Of a stretch of 64,000 nt of DNA, positions 1 through 8,435 are shown piece after piece. A model generated the notes under the pieces. That model was not told where the DNA came from. It ran no database searches and saw only the letters and a program-made list of their open reading frames with translations. Source of the stretch: Phycisphaerae bacterium (GTDB taxonomy: Bacteria; Planctomycetota; Phycisphaerae; UBA1845; UTPLA1); the NCBI GenBank assembly GCA_023150615.1, contig JAKLKO010000011.1:62001-126000 (forward strand), in the 5' to 3' direction. Within the stretch, counting starts at the first letter, position 1, and each line of letters begins with the position of its first letter. The translations under genes and the position numbers were made by a program.

Positions 1-194
1 AGCGGCTGGCCCACGACGGCTACGACCCCGTCTTCGGCGCGCGGCCGCTCAAGCGGTTGATCCAGCAGGAGGTCGAGAACCCGCTGGCGCGGCGGCTGCT
101 TTCCGGCGAATTCGGGCCGGGCGACTCGATCGACGTGGAGGTGTCGGGCGACGGTTATCGCTTCGTTCGCAGCGGCGCAGTGACGGCGGTGTAG
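1..194 (+). CDS. clpB: ClpB disaggregase, C-terminal end (partial)
   Basis: The reading frame is open from the left edge and stops at 192-194, giving the last 63 residues of an AAA+ chaperone. The segment [17 protein letters not shown] followed by [13 protein letters not shown] is the standard C-terminal small-domain signature of ClpB/ClpA-type Hsp100 proteins. ClpB works with DnaK to pull aggregated proteins apart in the cytoplasm using ATP. The end is short and lacks the extension seen in ClpC, which favours ClpB. ATPase motifs lie outside the window, so ClpB versus a related Hsp100 rests on the C-terminus alone. Confidence 0.85.
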   Translation, partial: RLAHDGYDPVFGARPLKRLIQQEVENPLARRLLSGEFGPGDSIDVEVSGDGYRFVRSGAVTAV

Positions 195-309
195 CGCGAT
201 TGCGGATTCGCCGTTGCCTCGCCACGGGCTTCCGCGTATGAAATCGGCCGACGGACCGCACCCGGCGGTCGCCATGGAAGGAACCGGACGCGGAAGGAGC
301 CGTTGCCCA

Positions 310-2916
310 ATGCCTTCAGCGCATGCGAAGAACTGTCGCGACGCGCGTGGACTGCGCGGCGGGCGGCTTTCTGCGCAGGCGCGACGATTCGGGCGGCTCG
401 CGGCGTTCGCGGCGTTCGCCGGGCTTTCGGGCTGTTCACTCTTTCAGCAGACCTACGTCGCCCGCTACCACGGCGACGACCGCATTCTGGTCATCGAAGT
501 CCTCGAAGACGATCTGGTCCGGTTTGAACTGCTGCATGTCTCCGACGCTGCCGGCGTTGCCGGTCGGATTCCCGTGACGCCGATGGTCGAGCGGCGCTCT
601 TTTCGTGGTCCGGCGAGATTGCGCGACAATCGTCGCGGGATGATCGAGACTGCGGACCTGCGGATCGAGGTGGACGAGCCATCGCTGGCGGTCACGATCT
701 CGGCGCGGTCCGATCGCCGGGACGCCGAGCGCGTCACGATGTTTCCGCTTGAATCGGGCAACGGCCGGCTTCGCCTCGGCCTGCGCGCCGACTGGGTCCG
801 GCACGCGTACGGTCTGGGTCAGCAATTCCTGGAACCCGGGCGGACCGACGGAGACTGGCTCGGCCAGGTTCGCCGTCCGGCGTCGAGCTTCGGCAACGGG
901 CTGGTGAAGTTCAACGGCGGATCGGTCGGGAACACGCAGTTCCCGATCCTGATTGCCGAAGGTCCGCGCGGGGCGTTCGGCGTGTTCGTGGATGACGTTC
1001 ACGCGCAGATGTGGGACTTCACAAAATCGCCGTGGGACGTGCAGATCGCCTGCGACGTCACGGCGTGGTACTTCCTCGGCGGCGACGATCTGCGCGACAT
1101 CCGGCGCGACCAGATGGAGCTCGTCGGGCGGCCACCCGTCCCGCCGCGGAAGATGTTCGGCCTGTGGGTCTCGGAATACGGCTACGACGATTGGGCCGAA
1201 CTCACTGCGGCGCTCGCATCGCTGCGCTCGAACGGCTTTCCGGTCGACGGTTTCGTGCTCGATTTGCAGTGGTTCGGCGGCATCGCGAAGGAATCGGAGT
1301 TGAGCCGCATGGGCCGGTTGGCGTGGGACGAGTCGCGTTTCGTCGATCCGGCGGGTCGGGTGGCGGCGCTGGAGCAGGAACACGGCGTCGGTCTGATGCT
1401 GATCGAGGAGTCGTACGTCAGCCGCGGACTGTCGGAATACGAGGTGCTGCGGAAGCACGGCTGCCTCGTGCAGCGTTGCGATACGGATGAGCCCGTCGAT
1501 TTCGTCGACTGGTGGGGCGCGGGCGGCATGCTGGACTGGATCAACGATGCCGGGGCCGACTTCTGGCATGACTGGAAGCGACTGCCGCACATCGAGATGG
1601 GCGTGCTCGGGCACTGGACCGATCTCGGGGAGCCGGAGCGGTTCGATCCGCGCGGCTGCTACTTCGGCGGCGAGGATCGGCCGAAACGCCCGCACGCGGC
1701 GGTGCACAATCTCTACAACTTCAAGTGGGCCGAGAGCATCGCCCGCGGGTATCGACGGCACGGCCTGACGCGGCGGCCGTTCATCCTGACGCGTTCGGGC
1801 ACGAGCGGGGTTCAGCGCTTCGGCGCGGCGATGTGGTCCGGCGACATCGCGTCGAATCTCTCGAGCCTAGCGGCGCACCTTCAGGCGCAGATGAACATGT
1901 GTATGTCGGGCGTCGACTACTACGGCTCGGACATCGGCGGGTACTACCGTCCGGCGCTCGATGGCGACGCGAACGAGTGCTACACGCGCTGGTTCGCGCA
2001 CGGAGCGCTGTTCGACGTCCCGGTGCGCCCGCACACGGCGAATCTCGAGGACCGGTACGAGACCGCGCCGGACCGCATCGGCGACGTGCGATCCAATCTC
2101 GCCAGTCTCCGGCGGCGCTACGAGCTGATCCCATACCTCTATTCGCTGGCGCACCGCGCGTGGCGCGACGGCGAGCCGGTGTTTCCGCCGGCGTTTCACG
2201 AGTTTGGACGCGACAGCCTGCTGGCCGGAGTCGGCAGTCTCAAGATGATCGGCCGCGACGTGCTGGTGGCCTGCGTGCCGGAGTACCACCTGGACACGCA
2301 CGATGTCTACCTGCCCGCCGGGCGCTGGTACGACTACGACTCGCACGACGTCTTTGACAGCGATGGGGGCGTCGTGCCGGACGTACCGCTGCGGCGCGAC
2401 GGGCTGTTCCGACTTCCGATGTTCGTCCGCGCCGGGGCGATCCTGCCGCTGATGTACGTGGATGAGAAGACGATGAACGCCTTCGGCCGGCGGACCGACG
2501 GGACGGTGCGCGACGAGCTTCGGGTCCGCGTGTACGGCGATGCACGGAGTAGCTCGTTCACGCTGTTCGAGGACGATGGTCGAACGATCGGCTATCAATC
2601 CGGCGCGGTCCGCGCGACGGAGATCACGCAGGTCCGGCGCGAACAGCGGGTCCGCGTGACGATCGGGCGGGCCGAGGGCACGTACGAAGGAGCGCCGGTC
2701 GATCGCGACAACGTGGTGATTCTCGTGACGGACGCGGCGGCGCGGGTCTCGGCTGTGCAACTCGACGGCCGCGAGCTGCCGCGGTGGGCAACCGACGCCG
2801 AGTTCGACGGCGCGCCGCGTGGCTGGCATCAGCCGGACGCCGGACCGGCGAAGGCCAAGTCCGGCCGCATGCCGGTGCGCGATCGCAAGGTCTTCGACTT
2901 CGAGTTGGGGGGCTGA
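310..2916 (+). CDS. GH31 family alpha-glycosidase, lipoprotein
   Basis: About 868 residues. The start at 310 is chosen because AAGGAG (294-299) sits 10 bases upstream; the frame is open back to 214. The N-terminus has an Arg-rich stretch, a hydrophobic segment and a lipobox ending LSGC, so the protein is probably a membrane-anchored lipoprotein. The family is shown by WTDLGEP with the expected nucleophile Asp near residue 438, and by AMWSGDIAS with the expected acid/base Asp near residue 512. Both match the GH31 catalytic pair in the (beta/alpha)8 barrel. A C-terminal beta-sandwich follows (VRAGAILPL region onward). GH31 enzymes cleave alpha-glucosides or alpha-xylosides; the substrate cannot be told from sequence alone. 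It appears monocistronic, between clpB and the flagellar block. Confidence 0.9.
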   Translation: MPSAHAKNCRDARGLRGGRLSAQARRFGRLAAFAAFAGLSGCSLFQQTYVARYHGDDRILVIEVLEDDLVRFELLHVSDAAGVAGRIPVTPMVERRSFRGPARLRDNRRGMIETADLRIEVDEPSLAVTISARSDRRDAERVTMFPLESGNGRLRLGLRADWVRHAYGLGQQFLEPGRTDGDWLGQVRRPASSFGNGLVKFNGGSVGNTQFPILIAEGPRGAFGVFVDDVHAQMWDFTKSPWDVQIACDVTAWYFLGGDDLRDIRRDQMELVGRPPVPPRKMFGLWVSEYGYDDWAELTAALASLRSNGFPVDGFVLDLQWFGGIAKESELSRMGRLAWDESRFVDPAGRVAALEQEHGVGLMLIEESYVSRGLSEYEVLRKHGCLVQRCDTDEPVDFVDWWGAGGMLDWINDAGADFWHDWKRLPHIEMGVLGHWTDLGEPERFDPRGCYFGGEDRPKRPHAAVHNLYNFKWAESIARGYRRHGLTRRPFILTRSGTSGVQRFGAAMWSGDIASNLSSLAAHLQAQMNMCMSGVDYYGSDIGGYYRPALDGDANECYTRWFAHGALFDVPVRPHTANLEDRYETAPDRIGDVRSNLASLRRRYELIPYLYSLAHRAWRDGEPVFPPAFHEFGRDSLLAGVGSLKMIGRDVLVACVPEYHLDTHDVYLPAGRWYDYDSHDVFDSDGGVVPDVPLRRDGLFRLPMFVRAGAILPLMYVDEKTMNAFGRRTDGTVRDELRVRVYGDARSSSFTLFEDDGRTIGYQSGAVRATEITQVRREQRVRVTIGRAEGTYEGAPVDRDNVVILVTDAAARVSAVQLDGRELPRWATDAEFDGAPRGWHQPDAGPAKAKSGRMPVRDRKVFDFELGG

Positions 2917-3031
2917 CGATCGGTTGCGCCGCACTGGCGAAACCGGCCGCGGCGGCGGTATTTCCTGCGCATGATGCGGTGCGCTCCGGGGAGGCGGTGA
3001 GAGCGCCCGCCGGCATGAGTTCTGCGTTCCG

Positions 3032-3068
3032 GTTAAATCGTAAAGCATTTTAAATTAAGTACTTACGA
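3032..3068. other. AT-rich patch upstream of the flagellar promoter
   Basis: A run of about 37 bases that is strikingly AT-rich for this genome, including TTTTAAATTAA. It holds a weak inverted repeat, CGTAA at 3039-3043 and TTACG at 3063-3067. It ends about 50 bases before the candidate sigma-54 promoter at 3117. That is where IHF-like bending or activator binding would be expected. Its function is inference; only the composition and repeat are seen. Confidence 0.35.
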
Positions 3069-3116
3069 TCGGATGGCTGGGTTTGCGCACGCGGCTGGAC
3101 GGTCCCGGCTGACTCG

Positions 3117-3131
3117 TGGCATGGGGGTTGC
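3117..3131 (+). promoter_or_regulatory. Candidate sigma-54 (-24/-12) promoter for the flagellar block
   Basis: The sequence TGGCATGGGGGTTGC matches the sigma-54 consensus TGGCAYG-N4-TTGC, with GG and GC separated by exactly 10 bases (GG at 3118-3119, GC at 3130-3131). Transcription would start near 3143, about 250 bases before flgF. No comparable site was found elsewhere in the block. An activator of the FlrC/FleQ/NtrC type would be required; none is encoded in the window. Confidence 0.6.
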
Positions 3132-3183
3132 CAAGTGGCCCGCGTCGCCGCGGTGCAATGCGCCGGCAGGAGGCATGGCGACG

Positions 3184-3396
3184 GTGCGGTTGGAGACGCG
3201 ATTGAACTTCGTTCGAGCCGACGCGATTGACGCGCACAGTCCGGCGCCGCTCCCGACACTCGCCTGGGACCGGCTCGGGGCTCGCATTCGTGCGTGCGCG
3301 TTTCTGGCGACGACGTGGCGACTCGCCGACGCCACGAAGCTCTCGAACGCCGCGGTGTCGGAGGCGCCGCGGAACGATGCGGTGGAACTCGCATGA
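3184..3396 (+). CDS. Possible small protein coupled to flgF
   Basis: An open frame of about 70 codons lies between the sigma-54 site and flgF. The GTG at 3184 has AGGAGG (3168-3173) 10 bases upstream. An in-frame ATG at 3175 lies only one base after that motif, so it is a poorer start. The stop overlaps the flgF start as ATGA (3393-3396), the arrangement seen again at flgA/flgH and flgJ/flgN. Third-position G+C is about 80 percent, similar to the flanking genes. No family was recognised and no signal peptide or motif is evident. It could instead be a non-coding leader. Confidence 0.33.
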   Translation: MRLETRLNFVRADAIDAHSPAPLPTLAWDRLGARIRACAFLATTWRLADATKLSNAAVSEAPRNDAVELA

Positions 3397-4151
3397 TCTA
3401 CGGCATCTGGCATTCGGCGGCCGGCATGCAGGTACAGGAGTACCGCCAGGCCGTCATTGCGAATAACCTCGCGAACGTCGACACGCCGGCGTACAAGCCG
3501 GACGTCGTCGCGATTGTCGAGCGCCCGGTGGCATCCGCCACGGGCGCGATCCCCGGCGCGCGCCATCCGATCCTCGACCGCCTCACGGGCGGGTTGTTCG
3601 AGACGCCGACCCGCACGGACTTTTCGGCGGGAGCGATTGAACCCACGCACAACGCGCTCGATCTCGCGATCATTGAGGACGGTTTCTTCCGCGTCGAAAC
3701 CGTCGACGGGCCGCGACTGACGCGCGATGGCCGGCTCACGGTGCGCGATGATGGAACGCTCGTGACCGTCGCCGCCGGGCTGCCGATCCTCGATCGCGCC
3801 GGCCAGTCGATCCGGGTCAATGCGCGCGACGCGTCGGCCGTGCGGATCGACGACGCCGGGACGGTCCGGCAGGGGGCCGCCGTGCTCGGTCGGCTCGATC
3901 TGGTCGGCGTCGCCGATCCGCAGCAGCTCACGAAGGTCGGGCGCAATCTTTTCGACTCAGGGACGCAACGGCTCGATCCGGCGGGCGGTGTGATTCGCTC
4001 GAATGCGGTGGAGCAGTCAGCGGCCAGTCCGGTCACGAGTCTGGTGCAGATGATCGCTGCGTCGCGCGCGTACGAGTTGAACGCAACGATGATCTCGATG
4101 CAGGACGCGACGCTTCAGCGCGTGGTGAACGACCTGGGCCGGCTGGGGTGA
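3393..4151 (+). CDS. flgF: Flagellar basal-body rod protein FlgF
   Basis: 252 residues, starting MIYGIWHSAAGMQVQ. FlgF is a proximal-rod subunit exported through the flagellar type III apparatus. The N-terminal rod motif ANNLANVDTPAYK is clear, as are the central LDLAIIEDGFFRVE segment and the C-terminal coiled helix ending LNATMISMQDATLQRVVNDL. Both termini form the D0 coiled coil. It precedes flgG by 31 bases and is shorter than FlgG, which is the usual FlgF/FlgG order and size relation. The longer open frame back to 3294 is not needed, because family N-termini begin at this Met. Confidence 0.9.
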   Translation: MIYGIWHSAAGMQVQEYRQAVIANNLANVDTPAYKPDVVAIVERPVASATGAIPGARHPILDRLTGGLFETPTRTDFSAGAIEPTHNALDLAIIEDGFFRVETVDGPRLTRDGRLTVRDDGTLVTVAAGLPILDRAGQSIRVNARDASAVRIDDAGTVRQGAAVLGRLDLVGVADPQQLTKVGRNLFDSGTQRLDPAGGVIRSNAVEQSAASPVTSLVQMIAASRAYELNATMISMQDATLQRVVNDLGRLG

Positions 4152-4182
4152 TCGCCGGTCGCGGTGAAAGGGCAGGACTCGC

Positions 4183-4992
4183 ATGGGCATTCAGGCGCTG
4201 TACACGGCCGCGACGGGCATGCAGGCGCTCGACTTCAAGCTCAACGTGGTGGCCAACAACCTCGCCAATATCGAGACGGTCGCGTTCAAGAAGTCGCGCG
4301 TCAACTTCGAGGACATCTTCTACCAGGCCCTCGAAGAGCCTGGGAAGCGCAACGCCCTCGACGCTCCGACGCCGACGGGCAAGCTCGTCGGACTCGGCGT
4401 GCAGGTCTCCGGCACGCAACTCGACTTCCGGCAAGGCTCGTTCGACATCACGAGCCAGGCGCTCGATCTCGCGATTCAGGGCGACGGGCTGTTCCAGGTC
4501 CAGGCGATCCTCGACGGCCAGGAGCAGATCGCCTACACGCGCGCCGGCAACTTCACGCTCAATGCCCTCGGGGAGATCGTGCTCGCCAACAGCGTCGGCT
4601 CGCGTCTCGAGCCGGTCATCACGATCCCGCAGGACGCCGTCGAGATCGTGGTCAACCAGCAGGGGCTCGTGCAGGTGCGGACGCAAGGCTCGGCGCAGTT
4701 CTCCGACGTTGGACAGATTCAGCTCGCGCGGTTCATCAACTCCGCGGGGCTCAAGCAGGTCGGGCGGAACCTCTTCCAGGAGACCGAGGCCTCCGGCCCC
4801 CCGATCCTCGGCAACCCGACGCAGGACGGCCTGGGCGAGATCCAGCAGGGTCAGCTCGAGCTGTCGAACGTCGATCCGGTCCGCGAGTTGGTGGAGCTGA
4901 TCCGCACGCAGCGATCGTTTGAGTTGAACTCGCAGTCGATCCAAAGCTCGGACCAGGTGCTCCAGACGATCAACAACCTCCGGCGGTTCTAA
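4183..4992 (+). CDS. flgG: Flagellar basal-body rod protein FlgG
   Basis: 269 residues, close to the usual FlgG length of about 260. FlgG forms the distal rod that crosses the periplasm and both rings. Evidence is the canonical start MGIQALYTAATGMQA, the rod motif VVANNLANIETVAFKKS, the LDLAIQGDGLFQV segment, and the C-terminal IRTQRSFELNSQSIQSSDQVLQTINNL helix region. The region around residues 45-65 (FEDIFYQ, then a loop) is the FlgG-specific insertion that distinguishes the straight rod from the hook. It follows flgF in the same transcript and is 18 bases before flgA. Confidence 0.95.
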   Translation: MGIQALYTAATGMQALDFKLNVVANNLANIETVAFKKSRVNFEDIFYQALEEPGKRNALDAPTPTGKLVGLGVQVSGTQLDFRQGSFDITSQALDLAIQGDGLFQVQAILDGQEQIAYTRAGNFTLNALGEIVLANSVGSRLEPVITIPQDAVEIVVNQQGLVQVRTQGSAQFSDVGQIQLARFINSAGLKQVGRNLFQETEASGPPILGNPTQDGLGEIQQGQLELSNVDPVRELVELIRTQRSFELNSQSIQSSDQVLQTINNLRRF

Positions 4993-5010
4993 CGCGGAGT
5001 CGAAGTCAGG

Positions 5011-6141
5011 ATGACGAACCGACGCATGAACAGCACGCTGCGAACCGCGGTCCGATGGCTCATCGCCGCCGCCGGACTGTTCGGCGCATCGTACGCGATC
5101 GGCCAGGAGGTCCGGATCTGGCCGACGGCCGTCGTTTCCGCGCCCGAGGTTCGCCTTCGCGACGTGGCGTCGATCCGCGGCGGAAACGCGTGGACCGCGG
5201 CGCGACTCGCCGAGGTCGTCGTGAATCCGCAGCCGCCCGAGTACGGCATGATCGTCGTCGATCTGGCCGCGGTTCGGTCGGCGATCGCGGGATCGAAGCT
5301 CAATGCGGCGCACGTCCGGCTGATCGGCGCAAGCGCGTGCGCGGTGCGCTGCATTCGACGGGAGCCGGGCGATCCGCCCGCTGCGCCGAGCGCGGATGCG
5401 GTGCCGACCGTGGAATCGCCGCCGATCGCATCGGCCGAGGCGCCGCGCGAACCGGCCGCCGCGCCGGTCACGTTTGACGGGCCGCCGGCCGCGGCGAACT
5501 CGCTCGAGGCGGCCGTTCGCGAGTTCGTGGCGCGGCGTTTGCCGATCGACGGGGGGCGCGTGTCGATCCGCTTCAGCGCGGCGTCGGCCTCGAATCTCCG
5601 GCAGGCCGAAGTCGGCGCGCGGTTCAACGTGCGATCGCGCGAGCGCTTGCCGCTCGGGCTTGTCGGGTTCGACGTGACGGTCGAGCGCGCGGCGCAGCGG
5701 GACCAAGCGCTGAGCGTGTTTGCGGAAGTGTCGCTGACGCGGCCGGTCGTGGTCGCGCGGCGCGCGATCAACCGCGGGCGCGTGATTTCATCGGACGACG
5801 TCGCGCTGGAGGAGCGGACGTTTGCCCGCGCCGACGACCTGGGCATTACGGACGCGCGGGTCGCACTGGGGCAGGAGGCGAAGAACTTCATCCGCCCGGG
5901 CGGTCTGGTCCTGGTCCGGGACCTGCGGCACGCGCCGCTCGTCCGCCGCGGCGATCTTGTTCACGTCATCAGCCGCCGCGGCGCGCTGACCATCAAGTCG
6001 GTTGCCCGTGCCGTAGGCGAAGGGGGCCTGGGCGACGCCGTCACGGTGCGTAACGACGCGACGCGCGAATCGTTCGAGGCCACGGTCGCGGGGGAGCGCC
6101 TGGTCTGCATCGGATCGCCGTCGGAGGTTGCGTCGCAATGA
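5011..6141 (+). CDS. flgA: Flagellar P-ring assembly chaperone FlgA
   Basis: 376 residues. A signal peptide is visible at about residues 10-32 (RWLIAAAGLFGASYAIGQ), so the product is periplasmic, as expected for the FlgI chaperone. The C-terminal third contains the SAF/FlgA domain, beginning PVVVARRAINRGRVISSDD and followed by FIRPGGLVLVRDLR and a conserved end region with GDAVTVRND. The protein is longer than the roughly 220-residue enterobacterial FlgA. A Pro/Ala-rich linker (about residues 120-165) separates an N-terminal domain from the SAF part. The last bases overlap the flgH start (ATGA), suggesting coupled translation. Confidence 0.9.
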   Translation: MTNRRMNSTLRTAVRWLIAAAGLFGASYAIGQEVRIWPTAVVSAPEVRLRDVASIRGGNAWTAARLAEVVVNPQPPEYGMIVVDLAAVRSAIAGSKLNAAHVRLIGASACAVRCIRREPGDPPAAPSADAVPTVESPPIASAEAPREPAAAPVTFDGPPAAANSLEAAVREFVARRLPIDGGRVSIRFSAASASNLRQAEVGARFNVRSRERLPLGLVGFDVTVERAAQRDQALSVFAEVSLTRPVVVARRAINRGRVISSDDVALEERTFARADDLGITDARVALGQEAKNFIRPGGLVLVRDLRHAPLVRRGDLVHVISRRGALTIKSVARAVGEGGLGDAVTVRNDATRESFEATVAGERLVCIGSPSEVASQ

Positions 6142-6917
6142 AACGCATCCACTGGAAGTCCGAACTTGCGGCCGGCGCCGTCGTCATCGCGGCGCTGTGG
6201 TTCCTGATCACGGTGGCCGCGCACGGCCAGACTTCGTCGCTGTACCTGCGGGCGCAGGCCGACGCAATGGTCCGGGCCGCGGCGACGACGCAACCCGTCG
6301 CGCCGGACGGCGGCATCCCGGTCGACGCCGGCGCGCTGCAACCCGTCGATCCGAACTCCAACGTGGTGCTTCAGTCGCAGTCGTACATCTCCGTGCTGCC
6401 GCCCGAGCCGCGGCGGTTCAAGGTGCATGACCTGGTCAACATCGTCGTGCGGCACCAGCTCCGCTATCGCGCCGACGGCCGGCTGGAGCAGAACCGCACG
6501 TGGAAGTTCGAGGCCGAGCTTGCCGAGTGGTTCCGGATCCACGACCGGAAGTGGCAGCAGCAGGAGTTTCCGACGGGCAATCCGCAGGTGGATTTCGAGT
6601 TGACGGACAATCGGCGCAGCACGGGCCGCAATCAGCGCCAGGACGAACTCACGACGCGGATCGCGGCGGAGGTCGTCGACGTCAAGCCGAACGGCACGCT
6701 CGTGTTGCAGGCTACGGCGAGGTACCGGCACGAGGAGGAGGACCAGACGATTACGCTGACCGGGATCTGCCGCAGCGAGGACATCAGCGCCGACAACTCG
6801 ATCCTGAGCGACAAGATCGCGAACCTCGACGTGTCGACGGTCAACGAAGGTTCGGTGCGCGATACGACGAAGCGCGGCATCATCCCGCGCGTCTTTGACC
6901 TGGTGAAGCCGTTCTGA
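6138..6917 (+). CDS. flgH: Flagellar L-ring protein FlgH, apparently not a lipoprotein
   Basis: 259 residues. FlgH forms the outer-membrane L ring around the rod. The family part is clear: LYLRAQADAM near residues 35-44, a central VHDLVNIVVRHQ segment, ELTTRIAAEVVDVKPNGTLVLQA, and the ending RGIIPRVFDLVKPF. The N-terminus has a hydrophobic segment (about 11-28) but no cysteine, whereas most FlgH proteins carry a lipobox Cys at this point. A Thr-Thr-Gln-Pro linker lies at residues 50-53. The start overlaps the flgA stop, and the stop overlaps the flgI start by one base. Confidence 0.9.
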   Translation: MKRIHWKSELAAGAVVIAALWFLITVAAHGQTSSLYLRAQADAMVRAAATTQPVAPDGGIPVDAGALQPVDPNSNVVLQSQSYISVLPPEPRRFKVHDLVNIVVRHQLRYRADGRLEQNRTWKFEAELAEWFRIHDRKWQQQEFPTGNPQVDFELTDNRRSTGRNQRQDELTTRIAAEVVDVKPNGTLVLQATARYRHEEEDQTITLTGICRSEDISADNSILSDKIANLDVSTVNEGSVRDTTKRGIIPRVFDLVKPF

Positions 6918-7996
6918 TGCGAGGACGCATGGACACCCTCCGACTCCGAACTGCGGCGCTGATCGCTGTTGCGATCGCCGTGCCCGCCGAGGCGACGCGC
7001 ATCGGCGACGTGACGCACCTCAAGGGGCGGCGCGACAACAAGCTTCAGGGCCTGGGGCTGGTGATCGGCCTGCCGGGCACCGGCGACGGCGGCAAGTACG
7101 CGCCGTCGATTCAGGCGTTGGCGTCGATGCTGCAGAAGTTCGCGAATCCGGTCGCGCCGGAGCTGCTCAAGGACACCAAGAACGTCGCCATCGTCGCGGT
7201 CGAGGTGGTCCTGCCCGAGAACGGCGTCCGCGAGGGCGACCGCGTCGATGCGCAGGTCTCCGCCATCGGCGCGGCGAAGAGCCTTTCGGGCGGGCGGCTG
7301 CTGCTGGCACCGCTTCAGGGGCCGGACCTCGGCGCGGTATTCGCCTTCGCCAGCGGGCCGGTCGTCGTCGGCGATCCGAAGGCCGGCACGACGGGCGTCG
7401 TGCGGCAGGGCGCAACGATGGAGGCGGACGTCACGCATTTCTACATCGACGACGACCGCGTCACGCTCGTGCTCGAGGATGCGCACGCGAGCTGGGCGCT
7501 GGCCGCGACGATCGCGCAGCTCGTCAACGAGGAACTTTCGCCGCCGGGACAGGTCCAGCCGATCGCCCGCGCGATCGACCCGAAGAATGTCGAGGTCATC
7601 ATTCCGCCGGCGGAGCGTTCGTCGCCGGCGGCGTTCATCGCGGCAGTCGAGACGATCGAGCTTCTCGTTCCGCCGAGCGAGGCGCGCGTGACGATCAATC
7701 GCCGCAAGGGCACGGTGGTCATTACGGGCGAGGTGGAGATCGGTCCGGCGCTGATCTCGTACAACGGTATGACGATCAGCACGGTGCAACCCGCGCCGGT
7801 CGGCACGCCCGATGCGCCAGTCGTGACGGAGAAGACGGTCGCCGTGCTTGATCCCGGTCGCCGGGGCGGCGCGCGGTTGCGCGATCTGGTCGATGCGCTC
7901 AACGCGCTGCACCTGCCCGCGCGGGACCTGATTGCCATCATCGAAGACCTGAAGCGCAGCGGAAAGCTGCACGCGAAGCTGATTGTCGAGGAGTAG
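6917..7996 (+). CDS. flgI: Flagellar P-ring protein FlgI
   Basis: 359 residues, the usual FlgI length. FlgI forms the periplasmic P ring in the peptidoglycan layer. A signal peptide ends near PAEATRIGD. The hallmark GLGLVIGLPGTGDGGKYAPS follows, and the C-terminus has the typical DLVDALNALHLPARDLIAIIEDLKRSGKLHA pattern. The first ATG (6917) overlaps the flgH stop as TGATG. A second in-frame ATG at 6929 lies close behind a GAGGA and is an equally possible start, giving a shorter signal peptide. It lies between flgH and flgJ in the same orientation. Confidence 0.95.
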   Translation: MRGRMDTLRLRTAALIAVAIAVPAEATRIGDVTHLKGRRDNKLQGLGLVIGLPGTGDGGKYAPSIQALASMLQKFANPVAPELLKDTKNVAIVAVEVVLPENGVREGDRVDAQVSAIGAAKSLSGGRLLLAPLQGPDLGAVFAFASGPVVVGDPKAGTTGVVRQGATMEADVTHFYIDDDRVTLVLEDAHASWALAATIAQLVNEELSPPGQVQPIARAIDPKNVEVIIPPAERSSPAAFIAAVETIELLVPPSEARVTINRRKGTVVITGEVEIGPALISYNGMTISTVQPAPVGTPDAPVVTEKTVAVLDPGRRGGARLRDLVDALNALHLPARDLIAIIEDLKRSGKLHAKLIVEE

Positions 7997-8006
7997 CGCA
8001 CACGCG

Positions 8007-8435
8007 ATGGACGCCCGTTTTCACAGCCCGTCGATGCTGAACGTGACAACGCCGTACGCGCTGCGGACGGGGATGCACGGTGCGCTGCGGCCGCCCGCGT
8101 CGAGAAGCGCCGGGGATGACGCAGCGCCGCCGTCGGGCGTGCCGGGCGACAAGTCGGGCATCGCCGCGGCGCAGGCGGCGCTGCTGCGCCGCCGGATCGG
8201 CGAGCTGTCGGGCACGGTGTTCTACACGACGCTCATCAAGGAAATGGAGAAGAGCACTTTCCGCACGAAGCTCATGCACGGCGGACGCGGCGAAGAGGCG
8301 TTTCGGGGACAGCTCGCGCTGGAACTCGGCAAGTCGATCGGCGGCGCGGCGAACGACCCGGTCGCCCAACGGCTCTATTCGGCCGCGAAGCGCCAGTTGA
8401 CGCGCGCGGCGCCGGCCGGGGAGAAGCGTGCATGA
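8007..8435 (+). CDS. flgJ: FlgJ-type rod-binding protein (N-terminal domain only)
   Basis: 142 residues. This is the rod-capping domain of FlgJ without the C-terminal muramidase domain of enterobacterial FlgJ, so peptidoglycan would have to be opened by a separate enzyme. The core FYTTLIKEMEKSTF, then GEEAFRGQLALELGKSI, is typical of the rod-binding family (PF10135). The start at 8007 is 10 bases after the flgI stop; a TTG at 7983 inside flgI was judged less likely. Its stop overlaps flgN as ATGA. Confidence 0.85.
   Translation: MDARFHSPSMLNVTTPYALRTGMHGALRPPASRSAGDDAAPPSGVPGDKSGIAAAQAALLRRRIGELSGTVFYTTLIKEMEKSTFRTKLMHGGRGEEAFRGQLALELGKSIGGAANDPVAQRLYSAAKRQLTRAAPAGEKRA

Noticed and set aside
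3073-3086. Second sigma-54-like site TGGCTGGGTTTGC
   Set aside because: GG and GC are only 8 bases apart; 10 are needed.
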